64,000 bases of DNA from positions 62,001-126,000 of the forward strand of contig NZ_JAVAMB010000006.1 of NCBI RefSeq assembly GCF_030730925.1. The letters are read 5' to 3'. Source of the stretch: Flavobacterium sp. DG2-3. Lineage in GTDB: Bacteria; Bacteroidota; Bacteroidia; Flavobacteriales; Flavobacteriaceae. The position numbers and the translations under genes were made by a program. The notes below the pieces were generated by a model. It made no database searches. It saw only the letters and a program-made list of their open reading frames with translations, and was not told the origin of the DNA. Numbering within the stretch: position 1 is the stretch's first letter; the number at the start of each line of letters is the position of its first letter. Positions 9,469 to 19,380 of the stretch are shown one piece after another.

Positions 9469-9542
9469 TATTATTTAAAAAAGTTATCCGTTGAATTAGT
9501 AATGAGTTGAACTCAAAAGTTACATTTTCTTCGAATTAATTA

Positions 9543-11228
<1,686 letters not shown>

Positions 11229-11380
11229 TTAGAAAATCAGAAAATGTGTCAATTAAAAAATTTAAGAAATAGACAAGTGTTAATTGCAAAACATGAATTA
11301 AATTCATCTTAAATAGACATTTTACATTTATCTCTCTAAAGATTATCTAATTTTCTCATTATCTCGTTATCTAATTTATT

Positions 11381-11611
11381 TTAAGGCTTGGGATACTGCT
11401 TCTTAATATTTCGTATCAACTCTTCCAATCCATTCAATTTCAATTCGTAAATAAGCTGAAGTTGTTGTCCAAGTTCTCCCTTTGGAAATCCTTTAGTATG
11501 ATACCAAACCACATAATATTCTGGAAGATCAATTAAATATCGTCCTTCGTATTTTCCGAAAGGCATTTTGGTGTGTGCTAATTTTATGAGCTGTTTTTTG
11601 TCTTGTTCCAT
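11381..11611 (-). CDS. DUF3820 family small protein
   Basis: A 76-residue soluble protein. The segment MPFGKYEGRYLIDLPEYYVV is the core of DUF3820, whose members carry the (K)MPFGKYKG..L.DLPE..L.W pattern, followed here by KGFPKGELGQQLQL. Function is unknown. The fold is thought to be related to nucleic-acid-associated modules, but I cannot show that here. It sits alone between pyrG (upstream gap of repeats) and the repeat-rich 11612-12250 region. Confidence 0.8.
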   Translation of the reverse strand: MEQDKKQLIKLAHTKMPFGKYEGRYLIDLPEYYVVWYHTKGFPKGELGQQLQLIYELKLNGLEELIRNIKKQYPKP

Positions 11612-12250
11612 AGTTTAGAAGAGGAAAGAAGCAAGATGAAAGACTTAATACCTTCCCTTACTTCCTTTGATTGCTTACAAAATTATGACTTATTTTTCTT
11701 TTGCCACAGATTAAAAGGATTCACACAGATTAAAAAAACTAGAACCTCAGAATCTTAGCATCTTAGAACCTAAACAAAAAAAAAGAAGCAAGAAAAAAGA
11801 ATATACAATTCCCTTTCTTGCTTCTCTTGCAAAGCTATTAATATTTCAAACAATTAGACCGTTAAAGGGCGAATTATTTTTAAACCATATAAGCTATTTA
11901 AGAACATATAAACCGTGTGCTTAAATAAACTTTGCGATTTAAGGTCATATAAAAAATTATTTTAAACCAAATAATTTCATACATACAAGTAAACATATAC
12001 AGTACCCTTAAATGAGCTTTGCGATTCAAACCCACCCAACTTAAATCTACTTATACAGCTTATATGGTTAAAAAAAAATTAGAATCTCAGAACCTTAGCA
12101 CCTTAGAACATAAACAAAAAAAAGAAGCAAGAAAAAAGAACTTATTTTTGTCCCCTCTTCCTGCTTCAAAATTATTATTTAACTTGTCACTAATTTTCTA
12201 AAAAACTAAGAAAAAAACTTAGCATCTCAGCATCTTAGAACCTTAGTAGC
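11612..12250. repeat. Gene-free region of degenerate repeats
   Basis: No convincing gene in 639 nt. Three tracts of CTTAGAACCTTAG-type words occur at about 11750-11772, 12081-12112 and 12216-12250. The first two are each followed by AAACAAAAAAAAGAAGCAAG-like sequence, so about 75 nt is duplicated some 330 nt apart. Between them is a block of decayed ACCATATAAG / GTTTAAGG words, and a CTTTGCGATT motif occurs twice (11930 and 12009). This looks like a low-complexity intergenic repeat field rather than coding DNA. It marks the left border of the glycan locus. Confidence 0.65.
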
Positions 12251-14179
12251 TTAGTAGTGCCATCTCACAAAAGCCTCCATTGCCGCATACGTTGCCAAAC
12301 CTAATTGGTGGTACAATTCGGCTGTTTCGCGGTTTCTATCTTCAGCTCTCTGCCAGAACTCTCTTGCATCTGTTCCTTGGAAAACAACTCCATCTTTTTG
12401 AGATTGGTGTTTGAAAATTCCGTGACGTTTTGCTAAAACCTGATCTGGACTCATTGGAACTGCCATTTCAACTTCGTCAATTCCCCATTCTTGCCAAGCT
12501 CCACGGTATAACCACAACCAGCAGTCGTTCATGAATTCTTTTGGTTTCAGAACTTTTACCGCTTCAAAAATAGCATCCAAACAAACTTTGTGCGTTCCGT
12601 GTGGATCTGCTAAATCTCCTGCTGCATAAATCTGGTGTGGCTTAATTTTCTCGATTAAATCAACCGTCAACTGAATATCTTCTGGTCCGATTGGTTTTTT
12701 CTCGATTGTTCCTGTTTCATAGAAAGGCAATTCCATAAAGTGAATCTGTTCGTCTGGAAGACCAACAAAATAACTTGTAGCTCTCGCCTCTCCTTTTCTA
12801 ATTAAACCTTTAATGTAACGAACTTCAGGAATATCAATTTCGCTGTTCTTTTTGTTCTGCAAGAAAGCTTCTGCTTTTTTATAAATGTTATCTGCTTCTT
12901 CGCTTTTGATTCCGAATTTTTCGTTGTAATCAATTACGAATCTTGCAAAACGTAATGCTTCATCATCAGCAACGGCAATATTTCCAGAAGTTTGGTACGC
13001 AACGTGCACTTCATGCCCTTGCTCTTGCAGACGCATAAAAGTTCCTCCCATACTGATAATATCGTCATCTGGGTGCGGAGAAAAAATCAACACACGTTTT
13101 TTAGCTGGCTCCGCTCTTTCTGGACGGTTTGAATCGTCTGCATTTGGTTTTCCACCTGGCCAACCTGTAATTGTATTTTGTAATTTATTGAAAATTTTAA
13201 TATTCGTGTCGTAAGCTGGACCAGAATCTGCCAACAAATCGCTCATACCATTTTCGATATAATCGGCGTCTGTAAGCATTAAAATTGGTTTTTTAAGATC
13301 CAATGCTAATCCTAAAACCGCTTTACGAGTTAATTTATCTGTCCAAACAATTTTCTCAACCAACCAAGGCTTGTTAATTCTTGTTAGTTTTGAAGAAGCT
13401 TCTTTATCTAAAATAAAAACGGCATTGTTGTGCTCTTGCAAAAATGAAGCAGGAACTCTATTTGTAACTTCATCCTCAACAGATCTTTTTACAATATTTG
13501 CTTTTCCTTCACCCCAAGCTAATAAGATTACTCTTTTTGCTTCCATGATTTTTTTCACTCCAAGCGTAATTGCTGTTCTTGGCGTATTATTCAAACCATA
13601 AAAATCTTTACTTGCAGCAACTCTTGTAATGTGATCTAAAGCCACCAAACGAGTTTTAGAGTTTTGAAGCGAACCAGATTCGTTAAAACCAATATGTCCG
13701 TTACCTCCAATTCCAAGAATCTGAAGATCGATTCCGCCTAAAGCTTCGATTTTAGCTTCATATTCGTGGCAGTAATCAGCAATTTGTTCTTTTGTCAAAA
13801 GTCCGTCTGGCACGTGAGCGTTTTCAGGTAAAATATCGACATGATCAAACAAAAGTTCTTTCATGAAACGAACATAACTGTTGATTGAGTTTGGTTCCAT
13901 TGGATAGTATTCATCCAAGTTAAAACTGATTACATTTTTGAAACTCAAACCTTCTTCTTTATGCAAACGCACTAATTCAGCATATAATCCTTTTGGAGAA
14001 GAACCGGTTGCCAAACCCAAAATACATGGTTTTCCTTCTTTTTGTTTTTCTCTGATTAAAGCCGCAATTTCCTGTGCTACTTCTTTTGAAGCTTCCGTAG
14101 AGTTTTCAAAAACAACTGTATTGATGTTTTCGAATCGTTTTTCGAAACCTGTTGCTTTGTCGATTTTACTTTTTAACAT
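12251..14179 (-). CDS. nagB: Glucosamine-6-phosphate deaminase fused to LmbE/PIG-L-type deacetylase domain
   Basis: A 642-residue two-domain protein. Residues about 20-280 are NagB, which converts glucosamine-6-P to fructose-6-P and ammonia: GLATGSSPKGLY (phosphate loop), SFNLDEYYPM with the base Asp at 89, and GIGGNGHIGFNESG with His162 and Glu167. Residues about 360-640 are an LmbE/PIG-L domain of Zn-dependent N-acetyl-sugar deacetylases, with the metal motif SPHPDDD (367-373) and a second His pair in DPHGTH (527 and 530), so the site looks intact. Bacteroidota commonly carry this long NagB. Both active sites are preserved, so deacetylation plus deamination of an N-acetylhexosamine phosphate by one polypeptide is a reasonable inference, especially as no nagA is nearby. 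It is the last gene of the 17726-to-12251 operon, 24 nt after the permease. Confidence 0.92.
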   Translation of the reverse strand: MLKSKIDKATGFEKRFENINTVVFENSTEASKEVAQEIAALIREKQKEGKPCILGLATGSSPKGLYAELVRLHKEEGLSFKNVISFNLDEYYPMEPNSINSYVRFMKELLFDHVDILPENAHVPDGLLTKEQIADYCHEYEAKIEALGGIDLQILGIGGNGHIGFNESGSLQNSKTRLVALDHITRVAASKDFYGLNNTPRTAITLGVKKIMEAKRVILLAWGEGKANIVKRSVEDEVTNRVPASFLQEHNNAVFILDKEASSKLTRINKPWLVEKIVWTDKLTRKAVLGLALDLKKPILMLTDADYIENGMSDLLADSGPAYDTNIKIFNKLQNTITGWPGGKPNADDSNRPERAEPAKKRVLIFSPHPDDDIISMGGTFMRLQEQGHEVHVAYQTSGNIAVADDEALRFARFVIDYNEKFGIKSEEADNIYKKAEAFLQNKKNSEIDIPEVRYIKGLIRKGEARATSYFVGLPDEQIHFMELPFYETGTIEKKPIGPEDIQLTVDLIEKIKPHQIYAAGDLADPHGTHKVCLDAIFEAVKVLKPKEFMNDCWLWLYRGAWQEWGIDEVEMAVPMSPDQVLAKRHGIFKHQSQKDGVVFQGTDAREFWQRAEDRNRETAELYHQLGLATYAAMEAFVRWHY

Positions 14180-14203
14180 GATATATTAATTTTTATTTTT
14201 TGT

Positions 14204-15583
14204 TCAACTATTCCATTTCCTGTACTTATGCCCTTTTACAGCATAAAACAAAATCATTGCATAAGAAGGCAATAACATTAAATACGCCAATTGATTTCCG
14301 CTTTTTGAAACATCTTGCAGATTTTTTGCAACATTTGCCGAATTAATGCTTTCGGTAATCATTCCGTAAAACAATGGAAAAACAGCTCCACCGATAATTC
14401 CCATAATCAAAATAGCGCTTCCAATCTTTGTGTAACCTCCCAAATCCTGCAAAGCCATTGGCCAGATTGCCGGCCAGCATAAAGCATTTGCCAATCCTAA
14501 AAGTGCTACCAAAAGTATTACCAACGGTATATTTGGAGTACCAGGAAATGCAATCATTATTTTCGGCGAAATCAAAACAATAGCCAAAACCAATACTAAA
14601 CCAAGCATTCCAGATACTTTTAAAGCAGTAACTTGTGAAACATATTTAGGAATCAGCACTATTCCAAGAACGTATCCGACAACCATTGCTGACATCGTAA
14701 ATGATGTTAATTTGAGGTAGAAATTTCCTTCTTCACCGTAAACTCCAAGTTGTTTCCCGAAAGCTCCAATAGAATCTCCCGCTAAAACCTCTGCAGATAA
14801 ATACAGCATTAAAGTAATTACTCCTAAAACCAGCTGTGGATGTTTGAAAGCATTTTTAATCTGTTTAAAAACACTCAGATTCGATACATTTCCTTCTTCA
14901 TCCAGATCAATTTCTGGCAGAGGAGAAAACTTAACCATTAAAGCTAAAACAGTAATAATCAACCCCATATAAAGATAAGGAGTTTGTAATTGCAAAGCAA
15001 GAGAATTTAATGCGTTCGTTTTTGCAGCTTCATCCATCAGAGCAATTTTGTCTGCGGTAAAGTCCTGCATATTAGACAAAACCAAAACCGTAAGCACTAT
15101 TGGCGCTACAAATCCAGCCAGTTTATTGGCAATTCCTAAAACACTGATTCTTGCCGCAGCGCTTTCTCTCGGGCCAATTACCACAACATACGGATTTGAT
15201 GCTGTCTGCAAAACCGCTAAACCAGTTCCCATTACGAAGAGCGCTAATAAAAATAAGAGAAATGTACGGCTTGCTGCTGCAGGATAAAACATAAATGCTC
15301 CAGCGGCTATGATCAATAGCCCTAGAGAAATTCCGTTTTTATATCCCACTTTTTCAATAATATAAGAAGAAGGAACTGCCATTACAAAATAGGCAATGTA
15401 AAAAGCGAAAGTCACAAAATAGGCTTGCGAAGAAGTAAGCTCGCAAGCTAATTCAAAAAACGGAATAAGTGGCCCGTTAAGCCAGGTTACGAATCCTAGA
15501 ATAAAAAACAATAAGGTTAAAATTACCATCGGAACAATGGCACTTTTTTTCTCTACTTGTAATGTACTTTGAATGTTTGTCAT
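14204..15583 (-). CDS. FucP-like sugar MFS transporter
   Basis: Inner-membrane sugar:proton symporter of the fucose/glucose-galactose permease branch of the major facilitator superfamily, 459 residues with about 12 hydrophobic segments. Family features visible: LTLLFFILGFVTWLNGPLIP in helix 1, FFELACELTSSQAYFVTFAF, LQTASNPYVVVIGP between helices 4 and 5, and NALCWPAIWPMALQDLGGY in the C-terminal half. The last is the FucP-type W-P-x-I-x-x-x-L signature. Start chosen at the ATG giving MTNIQSTLQVEKKSAIVPMV. The open frame extends 38 codons further, but that part is not transporter-like. The permease lies between nagB and the nucleotidyltransferase, so its sugar is probably the amino sugar handled by this operon. 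Confidence 0.9.
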   Translation of the reverse strand: MTNIQSTLQVEKKSAIVPMVILTLLFFILGFVTWLNGPLIPFFELACELTSSQAYFVTFAFYIAYFVMAVPSSYIIEKVGYKNGISLGLLIIAAGAFMFYPAAASRTFLLFLLALFVMGTGLAVLQTASNPYVVVIGPRESAAARISVLGIANKLAGFVAPIVLTVLVLSNMQDFTADKIALMDEAAKTNALNSLALQLQTPYLYMGLIITVLALMVKFSPLPEIDLDEEGNVSNLSVFKQIKNAFKHPQLVLGVITLMLYLSAEVLAGDSIGAFGKQLGVYGEEGNFYLKLTSFTMSAMVVGYVLGIVLIPKYVSQVTALKVSGMLGLVLVLAIVLISPKIMIAFPGTPNIPLVILLVALLGLANALCWPAIWPMALQDLGGYTKIGSAILIMGIIGGAVFPLFYGMITESINSANVAKNLQDVSKSGNQLAYLMLLPSYAMILFYAVKGHKYRKWNS

Positions 15584-15747
15584 AATTTTTGGTTGATTAG
15601 TTATAGATTTATCTACTTTAAAATCTAAATTAGAATCAACTCTCACATTATTGATTGCGTAATTTATGCAAATATCTGCATTTTTTTTGCAAAACAAAAG
15701 TAGTACATTAAATTTCCTTATTCTCTAATTTAGATATCAAAGTTTTG

Positions 15748-16629
15748 TTAATTTTTGTTATTCCAATTTAAATCAGGATAATATTTTGCCAAATATGTTT
15801 TTACATCGGCAATATCTTCCTTAGCAGTTAGATCCGGAACGTGCTCAGAAAACGGAATTCCGACCGTAGTATTCGGATTTTCCTTCACAGAGTTTAAAAG
15901 TACTGTTGGCAACTCCTTTTCATCACGCTCTGGATGAACGGGACAATTTTTAAGATGTATATATAAAGTCTTACCATTAAACTTAAAAGCATTCATACTC
16001 ACGCGTATTTTGCCTTCACTATCCTTATATTGTTCCAAAACTTCCTCTGAAGGTTTTTCTAAAATATCCAAAAGCTGATTATTAGAATCTAATTTTGCAA
16101 TCGCAAAACGAGAAATACGCTCCAACGGAAAATCCATTGCATCTCGGTCATAACTAATAAAAGCGTTCGGACTTTCGGTTTCTCTCAATGCGCGCAACGC
16201 TTCTGCAGAATACAAATTATCACTATTGCAAACCGAATAAAACCGTGAATTTAATTCTGGATATTGTTCAACAGCCTGAAACAAAGCATCTGCAGTTCCA
16301 AAAGGCTTTATTCTTCCTTCCGGAATGTACTGAACTGCAAATGAAATAGTAAGTCCATGAAAATCATTGTCCTTCATTTTACTTCCGTAAAACTCTTTAA
16401 ACAATTCTCCTTGCTCTCCTATTATAATATATATGTTTTTGTAACCCGATTTTTTCGCATTCCACAAAAGATAATCCAGTAAAGGTCTTCCGCTTGCGCC
16501 AACACCAATCAAACCTTTACTTCTTTCGTTGGCCTGAGCAATTTCTTCTGGAGAAAGATTATCTGTAACCGCTTCTTTTTTCATGCGAGAAGAAGCTCCG
16601 CCGGCTAAAATCACTAAATTGTCGTGCAT
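15748..16629 (-). CDS. Sugar nucleotidyltransferase
   Basis: A 293-residue cytoplasmic protein of the NTP_transferase (GT-A-like) fold, expected to join a sugar-1-phosphate to an NTP. The N-terminus has the nucleotide-binding signature LVILAGGASSRMKKE. A loop follows (KGLIGVGASGRPLLDYLLW), then GYKNIYIIIGEQG and FYSVCNSDNLYSAEAL, in which NSDN occupies the usual metal/sugar-binding D-x-D position. It also carries a PEGRIKPFGTADALFQAVEQ segment like that of glucose-1-phosphate uridylyl/thymidylyltransferases. Sugar and nucleotide specificity cannot be told from sequence. It starts 5 nt after the stop of the GHMP kinase gene, a spacing that implies tight coexpression. A kinase making sugar-1-P feeding a pyrophosphorylase is the natural reading. 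Confidence 0.85.
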   Translation of the reverse strand: MHDNLVILAGGASSRMKKEAVTDNLSPEEIAQANERSKGLIGVGASGRPLLDYLLWNAKKSGYKNIYIIIGEQGELFKEFYGSKMKDNDFHGLTISFAVQYIPEGRIKPFGTADALFQAVEQYPELNSRFYSVCNSDNLYSAEALRALRETESPNAFISYDRDAMDFPLERISRFAIAKLDSNNQLLDILEKPSEEVLEQYKDSEGKIRVSMNAFKFNGKTLYIHLKNCPVHPERDEKELPTVLLNSVKENPNTTVGIPFSEHVPDLTAKEDIADVKTYLAKYYPDLNWNNKN

Positions 16630-16634
16630 TTTAT

Positions 16635-17726
16635 TTAATTTTCAATATTATCAATAATTCGTACTCCGGGATCAACATTTACCGCATACGCTTCTTGCGC
16701 TCCAGCATCTAAAATCGCTTTTATCACCGCATCTTCATTCTTAGGATCAGCAATTACAACAATGCTTCCGCCTCCGCCAGAACCCACAATTTTTGCTCCG
16801 TATGCACCCGCTTTTAGCGCAGCATTGACCATTGCATCAATTCTCGGAACTGTAATTTTTAGCAAATCGCGTAAAATTTCATGATGACCATTCATTAAAG
16901 CACCAATTTTTTTAAGATCCAAAACTGGTTTTTTAAATTCTTTTAAAGCTTCTTTCGTATAATGATAATTTTTAACCGCCGCTTCAAAAAATGGAATCAA
17001 ACGGTCCGGGAGACAGTTTCGATATTTATCTACATCTTCAGCTTCAGAAGCATTTAAATCAAACTCTGGATAATTCTGTTTTACCAAATCAATTGCAGTT
17101 AAAGCATTTCCTTTTAACTCGCCAAGCAGTCCGATCGTTTCTTTTGGAACTCCAGAAACACCTGTAATAAGACCTTTCAATTCCGTTCCGATTACATCAA
17201 AAGAAAATGGCTTTTTGGTGTTGATGTAGACAATATTTCCAACGCCAATACTAAAATGATCCATCATTCCACCAGGTTCTCCATGCTCTAAAACCTCAGA
17301 TTCGTATCCTAATTTAGAAAGAAATTCAGGCGTAACTTCATGATCGATTCCGAAAGCTTCGATCAGAAAACGAATCCAAGCCATTAATAAAGCTGACGAA
17401 CTTGATGTTCCTGAATTAATCGGAATATCTCCGGTAATGGAAATCGTATAGCCAGATGTTGGCACGCAGCCATACCTACGCAGTACCCGCAGCGAGGAAG
17501 CAAAGTAATCTCTTGGTTCTAATTTTTCAAAAGCCTCGTGTATATTGATAATTCTAATTTCATTAATATCAATCATATTCAGAACAAATGTATCGGTCTG
17601 ATTTTCTTCTGCAATTAATTTAATATTTCGATCTATCGCACAGGCTATAACAGGCAATCCCAAATAATCTTGATGATCTCCAAAAAGACAGATTCGGCCG
17701 GGAGCTAATGACGTAATTTTTTTCAC
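16635..17726 (-). CDS. GHMP-family sugar kinase (galactokinase/GalNAc-kinase-like)
   Basis: A 363-residue cytoplasmic kinase of the GHMP superfamily, first gene of the operon running down to nagB. Motif 1, the sugar site, is SLAPGRICLFGDHQDYLGLP (6-25), close to the galactokinase signature G-R-x-N-L-I-G-E-H-x-D-Y. Motif 2 is PINSGTSSSSALLMAW (102-117), the ATP phosphate loop. HGEPGGMMDHFSIG holds the probable catalytic Asp156. Motif 3 is KIVGSGGGGSIVVIA near the C-terminus. The galactokinase-like start suggests phosphorylation at C1 of a hexose or N-acetylhexosamine. GALK2-like GalNAc kinases and fucokinases are the same type. The exact sugar is unknown. The module at about 17807-17901 supplies a promoter and two operators upstream. 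Confidence 0.88.
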   Translation of the reverse strand: MKKITSLAPGRICLFGDHQDYLGLPVIACAIDRNIKLIAEENQTDTFVLNMIDINEIRIINIHEAFEKLEPRDYFASSLRVLRRYGCVPTSGYTISITGDIPINSGTSSSSALLMAWIRFLIEAFGIDHEVTPEFLSKLGYESEVLEHGEPGGMMDHFSIGVGNIVYINTKKPFSFDVIGTELKGLITGVSGVPKETIGLLGELKGNALTAIDLVKQNYPEFDLNASEAEDVDKYRNCLPDRLIPFFEAAVKNYHYTKEALKEFKKPVLDLKKIGALMNGHHEILRDLLKITVPRIDAMVNAALKAGAYGAKIVGSGGGGSIVVIADPKNEDAVIKAILDAGAQEAYAVNVDPGVRIIDNIEN

Positions 17727-17815
17727 TTAAACACTTTGTGTTAAAACACTTTAATTCAATAAATTAAAACGTTATTTGGTTGTAAATTTATTTTAGATTT
17801 TCGGTTTTGATTTCA

Positions 17816-17846
17816 CGAAACTATAGATTATATTTTTATAAAACAA
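17816..17846 (-). promoter_or_regulatory. Promoter of the sugar kinase operon
   Basis: Minus strand: -33 TTG at 17846-17844, exactly 20 nt, then -7 box TAGTTTCG at 17823-17816. The identical arrangement is found upstream of susC (20419-20449). Sequence between the boxes is almost the same in both copies. It predicts a leader of about 80 nt before the ATG at 17726. Confidence 0.75.
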
Positions 17847-17861
17847 GAAAAAATACAAAAA

Positions 17862-17875
17862 TGTGCTCGAACACA
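17862..17875. promoter_or_regulatory. Putative LacI-type operator A
   Basis: TGTGCTCGAACACA, a near-palindrome with the central TCGA typical of LacI/PurR-family sites. It lies 15 nt upstream of the -33 box of the kinase operon. Its exact reverse complement is the site at 20389-20402 upstream of susC. Confidence 0.75.
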
Positions 17876-17884
17876 CTATTTTTA

Positions 17885-17898
17885 TGTTCTCGAGCACA
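17885..17898. promoter_or_regulatory. Putative LacI-type operator B
   Basis: TGTTCTCGAGCACA, 23 nt centre to centre from operator A, so roughly two helical turns apart. Its exact reverse complement is the site at 20366-20379. It also lies 59 nt before the regulator's own ATG, so autoregulation is possible. Confidence 0.75.
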
Positions 17899-17957
17899 TT
17901 TATTAATTCTTACAAAAAATTCACGTTTATTAAATCAAAGTTTTTATATTTGTCTAT

Positions 17958-18998
17958 ATGGATAAAAAGTACACGATTAAGGATATTGCACAAATGGCTG
18001 GAGTTTCTAAAGGAACTGTTGACCGTGTTCTGCATAATAGAGGAAAGGTCTCTCCAGCTGCACTCGAAAAAATCAACGAAGTTTTAAATGTTATTGATTA
18101 TGAGCCCAACTTAATTGCACGAAATTTAAAAAGCACAAAAGTTTACCGCATTTGTGTTTTGCTTCCCGATCCTGTATTTGACCCATACTGGCTTCCTTGT
18201 GTTAACGGAATACAAGATGCGATTAAGGAATTCAAAGCCTACAATGTCGCTATAGACATCCATTATTTCAATCCAGAAAGCACTAAAGCTTTTTTAAAAA
18301 CCAACGAAACGATTATTACACAATCGCCAGATGCAGTTTTACTGACTCCTCTTTTCCATAAGGAAACCATTGAAATCATAAAACAATATGACGAACTGGG
18401 AATTATTGTCAACACTTTCAACAACCAGGTCGAATCTTCTTCTATAAAAAGTTTTGTGGGACAGGATTTATATAAAAGTGGCCGTGTAGCTGCAAGTTTA
18501 ATGAATCTGATTCTCCCAAAAGGTCAGATTGCCATTATTCATATTGATGAAAGTCTGAAAAATGCGGTTCACATGCAGGAAAAAGAACGAGGGTTTAGAA
18601 GTTATTTTGATGAAAAAAATCTTCCTGATTTTTCTGTAACTACATTAAAACTAAAATATTCCAATATAGAAAATAAGCTTACGGCTTTCTTAAACGAAAA
18701 TCCTGATTTAAGCGGTATTTTTATTACTACTTCTAAAGCTTATCAAATTGCTTCTATCTTATCCTCGGTTACAGATAAAAAAATTGCTCTGATTGGCTAC
18801 GATTTAATTGACAAAAATGTTAGTTTTTTAAATCAGGGACTGGTTCATTTTTTAATTCACCAAAATCAAAAAAGACAGGCTTATTTGGGCGTAAGCACTT
18901 TGGCAGATCATTTTATTTTTAGAAAAGACATTCCAGAAACTATTTTGCTTCCTATTGACATCATCAATGTCGAAAATGCTTCTTTTTACACCAACTAA
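17958..18998 (+). CDS. LacI/PurR-family transcriptional regulator
   Basis: A 346-residue DNA-binding regulator. The N-terminus is a classic LacI helix-turn-helix with hinge helix: YTIKDIAQMAGVSKGTVDRV, then KVSPAALEKINEVLNVIDYE and PNLIARNLKS. The rest (about 62-346) is a periplasmic-binding-protein-like sugar-sensing domain (CVLLPDPVFDPYWLPCVNGI, AVLLTPLFHKETIEI, FVGQDLYKSGRVAASLM). It is divergent from the sugar kinase operon, with two paired palindromes in the gap and the same pair upstream of susC. Expected role: repressor (or activator) released by a sugar or sugar phosphate from the imported glycan. TATATTTG at 17945-17952 could be a -7 box giving an almost leaderless mRNA. No TTG lies at the right distance. 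Confidence 0.93.
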   Translation: MDKKYTIKDIAQMAGVSKGTVDRVLHNRGKVSPAALEKINEVLNVIDYEPNLIARNLKSTKVYRICVLLPDPVFDPYWLPCVNGIQDAIKEFKAYNVAIDIHYFNPESTKAFLKTNETIITQSPDAVLLTPLFHKETIEIIKQYDELGIIVNTFNNQVESSSIKSFVGQDLYKSGRVAASLMNLILPKGQIAIIHIDESLKNAVHMQEKERGFRSYFDEKNLPDFSVTTLKLKYSNIENKLTAFLNENPDLSGIFITTSKAYQIASILSSVTDKKIALIGYDLIDKNVSFLNQGLVHFLIHQNQKRQAYLGVSTLADHFIFRKDIPETILLPIDIINVENASFYTN

Positions 18999-19004
18999 GT
19001 TTTT

Positions 19005-19380
19005 TTTGCCACAAAGGCGCGAAGACACAAAGTTTTTTTTTCGCTCGCAGATTTAGTAGATTATGGGGATTTTTTATCTGCAAGATCTGTTAAATCTGCG
19101 GGAAGAAATTTATACGCAAAGACACTAAGTCTCAAATTTTTTTCCTCTCGCAGATTTAGCAGATTATGAGGATTTTTTTTATCTGCAAGATCTCCTAAAT
19201 ATGCGGGAAGAAATTTATACGCAAAGACACTAAGTCACATTTTTTTTCCTCCCGCAGATTTAGCAGATTATGGGGATTTTTTTTATCTGCAAGATCTGCC
19301 AAATCTGCGCGAAGAAATTTATGCGCAAAGTATTTCACGCAGATTAAAAAAACTTTGTGTCTTCGCGTCTTTGCGGCAAA
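19005..19380. repeat. Tandem-repeat element with inverted ends between convergent genes
   Basis: A composite repeat of about 376 nt. The ends are inverted copies: GCCACAAAGGCGCGAAGACA at the left matches TGTCTTCGCGTCTTTGCGGC at the right, extended by T/A runs. Inside are three tandem units starting near 19046, 19149 and 19253 (period 103-104 nt). Each unit has its own inverted repeat: CGCAGATTTAGCAGAT on one side and ATCTGC.AAATCTGCG on the other, about 20 nt apart. Units are joined by GAAGAAATTTATACGCAAAG. The right end abuts the stop codon of the CBM9-like gene. There is no coding capacity of note. It resembles a non-autonomous palindromic repeat array. Confidence 0.85.

Noticed and set aside
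12019..12201. 60-codon plus-strand reading
   Set aside because: It lies in low-complexity repeats (Lys/Gln-rich by chance) and has no domain or start signal.
13660..13710. Asn160 in place of the Asp of E. coli NagB (GNDGH to GGNGH) as a sign of an inactive deaminase
   Set aside because: An NGHIGFNE form is, to my recollection, a normal variant in many NagB enzymes, and the remaining catalytic residues are present.
19046..19345. Possible CRISPR array
   Set aside because: The units are about 103 nt, nearly identical throughout and internally palindromic, with no short-repeat/variable-spacer pattern and no cas genes.
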